A stretch of 64,000 nucleotides of DNA from UBA5704 sp036380715 (lineage in GTDB: Bacteria; Acidobacteriota; Thermoanaerobaculia; Multivoradales; UBA5704): the NCBI GenBank assembly GCA_036380715.1, contig DASVEF010000312.1, forward strand, positions 62,001 through 126,000, read 5' to 3'. Within the stretch, counting starts at the first letter, position 1. Each line of letters opens with the position of its first letter. The translations under genes and the position numbers were made by a program. Shown here one piece after another: positions 58,367 through 64,000 of this stretch. Under the pieces are notes generated by a model. It worked only from the letters and a program-made list of their open reading frames with translations. It did no database searches and was not told the DNA's origin.

Positions 58367-60367
58367 GTGAAGGGGTTTTTCGCCGCGCTGTCCATCGCTT
58401 CCTGTCTGGCCGGTCTGGTCCTGGCGGGGCCGCTGGCCGCGCAGGCGCCGCCTCCTCCCGCGCAGATCGCCACTGCCTCCTCTTCCGACGCACTGTACCA
58501 GTTTGCCCTCGCCAAGCTGCTGGCGGTCGAAGGATCGGTCACCGAAGCGCTCGCGGCCTATGAGGAGGCCGAGCGCATGGCCCCGGCGTCCCCCTATGTG
58601 CGCCTCGAGCACGCCCAGCTCCTGGCGCGCCTGGCGCAGTACTCGCGCTCGCCGAAGAGCCGGGAGGACTACCTGCGCAACGCCGCCCGGAGGATCGACG
58701 CGGCGCGCAAGCTGGCGCCGGAGAACGTCGACGTGCTGCGCGCCGCCGGGTCCATCTACCTCGACCTGGCGGTGCACGAGCCCGGGGCTCTCGCCACCGC
58801 CCAGCAGGCGCTCGAAGAGGCGCTGCGGCGCGATCCCGCGGACGTGCCGTCCGCGCTGACCCTCGGCCAGCTCTACCTCGACCAGCGGCAGCCGGAGAAG
58901 GCCTCCCAGGTGCTGCGCGACCTCATCTCCCGCGTCCCCCAGCAGCGCATGGCCTACGCCCTGCTCGTCGAGGCTCTGCTGCGCACGGACAAGAAGAAAG
59001 AGGCCGAGGACGCCCTGCGCGAGATCCTGCAGGCCGACCCCGGCTCCCTGGAGGCCCGCCTGACCCTGGCCGACCTGCAGAGCCAGCGCGACGACCACAG
59101 GGCGGCGATCGCGACCCTCTCGGCCGCTCCGGAGGAGGTCCGCAGCGAGCCCCGGCTGCGCCGCAAGATCGCCTGGGAGCTCTACCTGACCGGAGACCTC
59201 GAAGGCGCCCTGAAGACGGCCGACCTGCTCCTCACCGGCGGCGAGCCCGGCGAGGCCGGCGATCCCGAAGCCGAGTCGATGCGCCTGCTCAAGGGGATGA
59301 TCCTGTCGGCCGAGGGGCGCAACCGGGAGGCCCTCGACCTGCTCGGCAAATTCCAGCAGGCGCAGCCCGGCAATCCCGCGCTCGCCTCGGCGGTGTCCCG
59401 CCTCCTGCAAAGGGAGAAGCGGTATGCCGAGGCGGCGGGCGTGCTCTCCGCCCTCGCCGACGAGCTGGCCCGCGAGGGGAAGACCGCCGAGGAGCAGGAG
59501 GCCCGCCTGGACCTCGCCCAGGTGTACTTCGAAGCCGAGGACTGGGAGCAGGTGGAGAAAGCCACCGCCCCGCTGATGGCCTCGGAGGACGAGCGGGTGC
59601 GCGTGCCGGCGGCCGTCCTTCAGGCCGACGCGCTGGCCGAGGCCAAGCGGTACGACGAGGCGCTCGCCCTCCTCGACGAGAAGGGGGGCCAGGGGCTGCT
59701 CGCCGAGAGCCGGCGGGCGGAGGTCCTGCTGCGCGCGGGCCGCGAGGCCGAGGGGCGGGAGAAGCTCCGCGCGCTGGCGGAGAGCGGAGACCCGGCGGCC
59801 CCGCTCGCCGTGGCCCAGGCTCTCCATCGCCGCGAGCTCTACAAGGATTCGATCCCGATCCTGGAGAGCGCGGTGGCGAAGCAGCCGGACTCGGCCATCG
59901 CCTACTTCATGCTCGGCGCGGCCTTCGAACGCGCCGGCCAGCGGGCGCAGGCCGTGGCCGCCCTGCGCCGGGCTCTGGAGATCGAGCCGGACTTTCACGC
60001 CGCCCTGAACTACCTCGGCTATACGCTGGCCGAGACGGGCGAGAACCTGGACGAGGCGCTGGCGCTGGCGCAGCGCGCGGTGGCCCTCGATCCCGACAAC
60101 GGGTCCTACGTCGATTCGCTCGGATGGGCCTATTACCAGCTCGGCCGTCACGAGCAGGCCCGTGGATACCTGGAGCGGGCCATCCGCCTCGAGCCGGCCG
60201 ACGCAACTCTGCAGGAGCACCTGGGGGACGTGTATGTGGCGCTGGGTCAGAACGATCGAGCCCGGGAAGCCTACCGGCGGGCGCTCGAGCTGGGGGAAGA
60301 CAACGCCGAGCAGGTACGGCGCAAGCTGGACGGTCTCGAAGGCGGTCATCCCAGACCCAGGCCCTGA
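58367..60367 (+). CDS. secreted/periplasmic TPR-repeat protein
   Basis: The protein has 666 residues from a GTG. A signal peptide ends at AAQAP. About 14-15 tetratricopeptide repeats follow, regular at both ends (EALAAYEEAERMAPASPYVR ... ARGYLERAIRLEPADATLQ, AREAYRRALELGEDNAEQVR). Such proteins are scaffolds in outer-membrane, pilus or lipoprotein assembly. The layout with a lipoprotein gene downstream is found in several bacteria. The last residues (GGHPRPRP) sit at the border of a repeat region and may be an altered end. Confidence 0.8.
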   Translation: MKGFFAALSIASCLAGLVLAGPLAAQAPPPPAQIATASSSDALYQFALAKLLAVEGSVTEALAAYEEAERMAPASPYVRLEHAQLLARLAQYSRSPKSREDYLRNAARRIDAARKLAPENVDVLRAAGSIYLDLAVHEPGALATAQQALEEALRRDPADVPSALTLGQLYLDQRQPEKASQVLRDLISRVPQQRMAYALLVEALLRTDKKKEAEDALREILQADPGSLEARLTLADLQSQRDDHRAAIATLSAAPEEVRSEPRLRRKIAWELYLTGDLEGALKTADLLLTGGEPGEAGDPEAESMRLLKGMILSAEGRNREALDLLGKFQQAQPGNPALASAVSRLLQREKRYAEAAGVLSALADELAREGKTAEEQEARLDLAQVYFEAEDWEQVEKATAPLMASEDERVRVPAAVLQADALAEAKRYDEALALLDEKGGQGLLAESRRAEVLLRAGREAEGREKLRALAESGDPAAPLAVAQALHRRELYKDSIPILESAVAKQPDSAIAYFMLGAAFERAGQRAQAVAALRRALEIEPDFHAALNYLGYTLAETGENLDEALALAQRAVALDPDNGSYVDSLGWAYYQLGRHEQARGYLERAIRLEPADATLQEHLGDVYVALGQNDRAREAYRRALELGEDNAEQVRRKLDGLEGGHPRPRP

Positions 60368-60409
60368 CCCTGAATCTGACCCCGGCCCAGGCCACGGCAT
60401 CTCCGCAGG

Positions 60410-60519
60410 CCTGGGGTTGAAACCCCAGGCTGGTCTGTCGCGCCCGTGCGGGGCGCCTCCCTTTCAGCCACGACCCGCCCTTCGTGGGCGATACAACCCA
60501 GCCTGGGGTTTCAACCCCA
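60410..60519. repeat. inverted pair of CCTGGGG...CCCCAGG palindromes
   Basis: CCTGGGGTTGAAACCCCAGG at 60410-60429 and CCTGGGGTTTCAACCCCA at 60502-60519. It is the same family as at 40139 and 40281. The pair has inserted between the TPR gene and the lipoprotein gene. Confidence 0.85.
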
Positions 60520-60521
60520 AG

Positions 60522-61268
60522 CTGACCGGCGCTGGCCTCTCTGTCCTCTTCGGCGCTCTCCTCCTCGCCGGCTGCGCCGGCGCTCCGCGTCCGCGCATCG
60601 CTCCCGGCCACGGCCTTCCGGCCTGGGAAGTCCCTCCGGACGCCTTTCACTCGCAGCGGCTCTACCGCGTGAGCTACCAGGGGCCGGAAGGGGAGGGCTC
60701 CTTCCGCATGACCCTCCGCCTCGCGTCCATGGACCGCTACCAGGTGCAGGCGTCCGATCCGGTCGGCCGGGGGCTCTGGAGCCTCGACGTCACGGGCGAG
60801 CGGGGGCTGTTCCTCAACCACCGCGCCAGGACGTTCTGCACCTTCGAGGGGAGCTTCGACCTGTCGGGCGTGCCGCTGGGGCCGTTCCCGCTCCTGACCC
60901 TGCCGACGCTGCTGATCGGCCGGGTGCCCGCGCAGCCGGCCTCGCCGCCCGAGCAGCGGGGAAGGCAGGTCACCTTCCGGGACGCCGCCGGCCGCCTCTG
61001 GTCCGCCGTGGTCGACGCCGGTGGAGAGGTGGAGAGCTGGAACCTGTCCGAAGGGGGCGAGCCGTCGGCCTGGTGGATCCGCCGGGAGAGCTGGGCGATC
61101 CTCTCGGACCGCGAGCGCGGCGTGCAGGTGCGGTGGAAAGAGGTGCTGCACGAGCCCCTGGAGGGAGCGCCGGCCGCCCTCGAAACCCCCTCCGGCTACC
61201 GCGGAGCGTCCTGCCGCGAGCCGACCCTGCCGGAATCCTCGTCCCCGGACCCGCCCGGCATCATTTGA
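60522..61268 (+). CDS. outer-membrane lipoprotein, start displaced by a repeat
   Basis: About 249 residues are supported from the CTG at 60522. A lipoprotein signal (LSVLFGALLLAGC) begins three residues later and the mature protein starts at the Cys in LAGCAG. The body (RLYRVSYQGPEGEGSFRMTL, then FEGSFDLSGVPLGPFPLLTL) has the size and strand pattern of a LolB-like lipocalin-type lipoprotein. There is no in-frame ATG, GTG or TTG between the TPR gene and the signal sequence; the only one is at 60162 inside the TPR gene. The palindromic repeat directly upstream has probably removed the original start and ribosome binding site, so expression is uncertain. Confidence 0.55.
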   Translation: MTGAGLSVLFGALLLAGCAGAPRPRIAPGHGLPAWEVPPDAFHSQRLYRVSYQGPEGEGSFRMTLRLASMDRYQVQASDPVGRGLWSLDVTGERGLFLNHRARTFCTFEGSFDLSGVPLGPFPLLTLPTLLIGRVPAQPASPPEQRGRQVTFRDAAGRLWSAVVDAGGEVESWNLSEGGEPSAWWIRRESWAILSDRERGVQVRWKEVLHEPLEGAPAALETPSGYRGASCREPTLPESSSPDPPGII

Positions 61269-61599
61269 CAGAACTCCCTCTCCCTCCTACCATAATCAGC
61301 CCGGCGGGGAGAGACACCCGTGCCGGCCTCGCCGAGGCGAGGAGCGAATCTTCGGAAGGAATCGATTTTCGACGTTCCCTGGAGCCGCGCTCAGTATATA
61401 ATGCCGGCTTAGAAGCCTGGCGCGTGAATGGAAGCGGCTCTCTGGAACGGCGCGGTCCTGTCCGCTGTCCTTCGTTCATCCGGGAGACGCCGCTGCGAAG
61501 GCAGGCGGTTGCCCTTGAGGCGCCGCCTTGAGTGCGCATACCTGCCACGCTGTTTCGCCGCACGCCGAGCTCCGGACAGGGGACGATGGAGAGGACGCC
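61269..61599. other. gene-free region: spoVG promoter and long leader
   Basis: No gene is supported in these 331 bases. A promoter lies near 61397. The 190 or so bases from there to spoVG would be a structured GC-rich leader; no known RNA element was recognised. Confidence 0.5.
61391..61402 (+). promoter_or_regulatory. -10 region of the spoVG promoter
   Basis: TCAGTATATAAT ends in a perfect TATAAT at 61397-61402, rare in this GC-rich sequence. TTCGAC at 61368 is too far for a standard -35, so the upstream element is unclear. Confidence 0.6.
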
Positions 61600-62013
61600 A
61601 TGGAGATCACTGAGGTCAAGGTCTTTCCGATTCAAGAGGAGAAGCTCAAAGCATTTGTCTCGATCGTCTTTGACCAATGTTTCATGGTCAACGACATCAA
61701 GATCATCCAGGGAAGAGACGGCCTCTTCATCAGCATGCCGAGCCGCAAGAAGAAGAACGGCGAGTTCAAAGACGTGGCTCACCCGCTGAACAACGAGACG
61801 CGCCGGATGATCGAGGACAAGGTTCTGGGCGAGTACGAGCGCATCCTCGGCGAACGGGGAGAGATGATGCCGCACGCGGCTTCGACGGCTCCCCGGGAGG
61901 CTGGCGGCTACGAGAGCGCCGGAATCGCCGCTTCGGCGGCGGTCCCGGCCGCGGAAAAGACGCTGGAGGAGGTCGAGGAGATGCACCTCCGCGACTCCTT
62001 CTGGACCGCGTGA
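61600..62013 (+). CDS. spoVG: SpoVG-family RNA/DNA-binding protein
   Basis: The protein has 137 residues from the ATG at 61600 with GGAGAGGA upstream. The first 90 residues match SpoVG closely: MEITEVKVFPIQEEKLKAF, FVVND-like FMVNDIKIIQGRDGLFISMP, SRKKKNGEFKDVAHPLN. The remaining 45 residues are an Ala/Glu-rich tail ending in HLRDSFWTA, longer than in Bacillus. SpoVG proteins bind nucleic acid and affect many regulatory processes. It is followed by tRNA-Gln and prs, a common grouping in this lineage. Confidence 0.9.
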   Translation: MEITEVKVFPIQEEKLKAFVSIVFDQCFMVNDIKIIQGRDGLFISMPSRKKKNGEFKDVAHPLNNETRRMIEDKVLGEYERILGERGEMMPHAASTAPREAGGYESAGIAASAAVPAAEKTLEEVEEMHLRDSFWTA

Positions 62014-62100
62014 CCTGAGCTCGGCCCCCAGGGATGGGTGTCGGGCGAGGGGCGCAGGCGGCCGCTGGTGCGGAGCGGCCGCCCGGGGAACACCCGAGAC

Positions 62101-62175
62101 TGGGGCGTCGCCAAGTGGTAAGGCACCAGACTTTGGATCTGGCATCCGGAGGTTCGAATCCTCCCGCCCCAACCA
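62101..62175 (+). tRNA. tRNA-Gln (anticodon TTG)
   Basis: The acceptor stem TGGGGCG (62101-62107) pairs with CGCCCCA (62165-62171). The anticodon arm CCAGA-CTTTGGA-TCTGG presents TTG. The T arm contains GGTTCGAATCC. A discriminator A and an encoded CCA end at 62175. Confidence 0.95.
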
Positions 62176-62221
62176 GATCGGTGAAGGTAGTAAGATCCTG
62201 CCCGTCTGAAACGCTCTTGAG

Positions 62222-62250
62222 GCCCGCCACCGCGGCGGGGTCTCTTTTCT
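62222..62250 (+). terminator. hairpin with T-rich tract after tRNA-Gln
   Basis: CCCGCC (62223-62228) pairs with GGCGGG, followed by GTCTCTTTTCTT. It could end the tRNA transcript or act as an attenuator in the prs leader. Confidence 0.5.
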
Positions 62251-62271
62251 TGTCTTCAGAGAGAGGGAGTA

Positions 62272-63213
62272 ATGCCCGGCGAGCTCAAGATCTTCGGTGG
62301 ACGCGCGCACCCCGCCCTGGTGCAGGAGCTCTGTGATTCCCTGAACCTGGAGCCTGGCAAGGCGACCGCGTACAACTTCTCCGACGGGGAGATCTTCTGT
62401 CAGATCGACGAGAACGTCCGCGGCTCGGACGTCTTCGTCGTACAACCGACCTGCGAGAGAGTCAACGAGAACCTGATGGAGCTGCTGATCATGCTGGACA
62501 CGTTCAAGCGCTCCTCGGCCTCGCGGGTCACCGCGGTCATTCCCTATTACGGCTACGCGCGGCAGGACAAGAAGGACCGGCCTCGCGTCCCCATCACCGC
62601 CAAGCTGGTCGCCGACCTGATCTCCAAGGCCGGCGCCGACCGCGTCCTGACGATGGACCTCCACGCCGACCAGATCCAGGGCTTCTTCGACGTGCCGGTG
62701 GACCACCTGTTCGCCGCGCCGGTGCTCCTGGACGCGATCCGCGAGATGGGGATCCCCGACCTGGTGATCGTCTCTCCGGACGCCGGCGGCGTCGAGCGCG
62801 CGCGGGCGATCGCCAAGCGGCTGCAGGTGGGGCTCGCCATCGTCGACAAGCGGCGGACGGCGCCCAACACGGCCGAGGTCATGCACGTCATCGGCGACGT
62901 CGAGGGGTGCAACGCGCTGATCGTCGACGACATCGTCGACACCGCCGGCACCCTGACCAAGACGGTGGAGGCCCTCAAGTCCAAAGGCGCCCAGAGGGTG
63001 CTCGCGGCGGGGGTCCACGGTATTCTGTCCGGCCCGGCTTTGAAGCGGATCGACGAATCGCCGCTCGAGGCCGTGCTCATCACCAACACGACGCCGCTGG
63101 ACGAGAAGATCTCCCGCTGCCAGAAGCTGCGCCCGCTGTCGGTCGCGCCTCTGCTGGGGGACGCCATCCGGCGCATCCACGAGAACAGCTCTGTGAGCTC
63201 CCTGTTCGTATAG
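62272..63213 (+). CDS. prs: ribose-phosphate pyrophosphokinase
   Basis: The protein has 313 residues. It has all class I PRPP synthetase marks: YNFSDGEIFCQIDENVRG, PYYGYARQDKKDRPRVPIT, the MDLHADQIQGFF loop, VSPDAGGVERARAIA and the PRPP site DDIVDTAGT. It makes PRPP from ribose-5-phosphate and ATP for nucleotide, histidine and tryptophan synthesis. GAGGGAG lies just before the ATG. It is the first gene of a prs-rplY-pth operon. Confidence 0.96.
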   Translation: MPGELKIFGGRAHPALVQELCDSLNLEPGKATAYNFSDGEIFCQIDENVRGSDVFVVQPTCERVNENLMELLIMLDTFKRSSASRVTAVIPYYGYARQDKKDRPRVPITAKLVADLISKAGADRVLTMDLHADQIQGFFDVPVDHLFAAPVLLDAIREMGIPDLVIVSPDAGGVERARAIAKRLQVGLAIVDKRRTAPNTAEVMHVIGDVEGCNALIVDDIVDTAGTLTKTVEALKSKGAQRVLAAGVHGILSGPALKRIDESPLEAVLITNTTPLDEKISRCQKLRPLSVAPLLGDAIRRIHENSSVSSLFV

Positions 63214-63231
63214 CTCGAAGCGAGGAAAGCC

Positions 63232-63873
63232 ATGAGTGAGTTAGCCATCCAAGTTGAAAAGCGCGAGCGCACCGGCAAAGGCGGCAACCGCCAGACCCGG
63301 TCCCGCGGCCTGATCCCCGCCGTCGTCTACGGCAGCGGCAAGGACTCGGTGCCCATCCAGATCGACCGCCGCACCTTCATCGATACGATGAAGAAGTCGG
63401 ACAGCGAGAACCCGATCTTCCGCCTGACCCTGTCCGACACCGGCCAGGAGCGCTTCGCCATGATCCGCGAGATGCAGCGCGATCCGGTCAGCCGCCAAGT
63501 CATCCACATCGACTTCCAGCGCATCGAGATGACGCAGAAGGTGCGCTTCACCGTTCCCGTCGAGCCGGTGGGCACGGCGGTCGGCGTCAAGACCGAGGGC
63601 GGCATGATGGACTTCGTCACCCGCGAGGTCGAGGTCGAGTGCCTGCCCGGAGATGTCCCGAACCACATCGAGATCGACGTCACCGAAGTTCACGTCGGCC
63701 AGCACATCGAGGCGCGCGACCTCAAGATGCCCGACGGGGTCACCCTGGTGGACGATCCGGACAAGGTCATCCTCTCGCTCGGCCACGCCCGCAAGGAGGA
63801 GGATGCCGGCGCCGAGGGGGCCGATCGGGTCGAGCCCGAGGTCATCAAGCGCGGCAAGACCGAGGAGGAGTAA
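63232..63873 (+). CDS. rplY: 50S ribosomal protein L25/CTC
   Basis: The protein has 213 residues, the long CTC/TL5 form. The N-terminal L25 domain (VEKRERTGKGGNRQTRSRGL, IPAVVYGSGKD, VIHIDFQRI) binds 5S rRNA. The C-terminal TL5 domain follows (PVEPVGTAVGVKTEGGMMDF, CLPGDVPNHIEIDVTEV), then an acidic tail. GAGGAAAG precedes the ATG. The order prs-rplY-pth is widely conserved. Confidence 0.95.
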   Translation: MSELAIQVEKRERTGKGGNRQTRSRGLIPAVVYGSGKDSVPIQIDRRTFIDTMKKSDSENPIFRLTLSDTGQERFAMIREMQRDPVSRQVIHIDFQRIEMTQKVRFTVPVEPVGTAVGVKTEGGMMDFVTREVEVECLPGDVPNHIEIDVTEVHVGQHIEARDLKMPDGVTLVDDPDKVILSLGHARKEEDAGAEGADRVEPEVIKRGKTEEE

Positions 63874-63876
63874 GGG

Positions 63877-64000
63877 CTGGCTCCCCTCATCCTCGGCCTG
63901 GGCAACCCCGGCGACGAGTACCGCGACACCCGGCACAACGTGGGTTTCCGGGTCGTCGAGGAGCTGGCCCGACGCTGGGGGGCCCGCCTCGACCGGCTGG
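63877..64000 (+). CDS. pth: peptidyl-tRNA hydrolase (N-terminal part, CTG start)
   Basis: The gene runs off the window. The visible frame reads APLILGLGNPGDEYRDTRHN then VGFRVVEELARRWG, the unmistakable Pth N-terminus with the catalytic Asn (GNPG) and His (RHN). The frame is the same as rplY and opens only after its TAA, so the only codon available before the conserved core is CTG at 63877, preceded by AGGAGGAG. Pth releases peptides from peptidyl-tRNA that has dropped off the ribosome. Confidence 0.92.
   Translation, partial: MAPLILGLGNPGDEYRDTRHNVGFRVVEELARRWGARLDRL

Noticed and set aside
62014..62100. GC-rich hairpin (GCGGCCGCT...AGCGGCCGC) between spoVG and tRNA-Gln as a terminator
   Set aside because: Strong stem but no T-run; probably a processing or spacer structure, too uncertain to list.

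Overview
The window is GC-rich (roughly 65-70% by eye) and bacterial. Oar-type TonB-dependent receptor, SpoVG, an N-terminally SpoIIE/PilB-like MshEN protein, ferredoxin-dependent 2-oxoacid oxidoreductase and families of small HxxxCxxC proteins together suggest Acidobacteriota, probably a Thermoanaerobaculia/Holophagae-like lineage. This is an inference from gene content; no rRNA is present.

Layout. 1-4980: end of a 2-oxoacid:ferredoxin oxidoreductase beta gene, a secreted tail-fibre-like protein, an orphan antitoxin-like gene, a broken trypsin-like gene, then an NtrC-type regulator translationally coupled to its histidine kinase (to 6351). 6421-20718: an operon of two giant beta-rich proteins (about 1526 and 2752 aa) flanking a trypsin-like protease; the two giants share a module, and a lower-GC patch spans the protease and the adjoining gene ends. 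20928-23825: BON lipoprotein, membrane sulfatase-like protein, SEC-C protein. 23921-31673: TetR regulator with a visible promoter and operator, Oar-like receptor, SDR, acyl-CoA ligase, hydrolase and KAS III-like enzyme, forming a lipid/acyl-metabolism cluster. 31777-32952: two small zinc-motif proteins and a hicBA toxin-antitoxin pair. 32986-38422: RND efflux pump and phosphoglycerate mutase.

38786-48143 is an accessory region and the most interesting part. Three secreted peptides made of repeats of [DE]NGCxxDPxGC alternate with two paralogous HTH+TPR proteins encoded on the opposite strand. Next to them is an operon of HxxxCxxC proteins, one with a TPR region like that of the HTH proteins. 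The architecture recalls RRNPP peptide-sensing regulators of Firmicutes but with unrelated cysteine-repeat peptides; that comparison is inference.

48180-64000 is housekeeping: rimI-tsaB, mutS, a NagZ-like hydrolase, a GGDEF protein, ssb, dtd, an M50 protease, HU, an MshEN protein, a TPR protein with a downstream lipoprotein, spoVG, tRNA-Gln(TTG), prs, rplY and the start of pth.

Several families of intergenic palindromes are scattered through the window. Copies of one of them have been absorbed into the coding ends of at least three genes.
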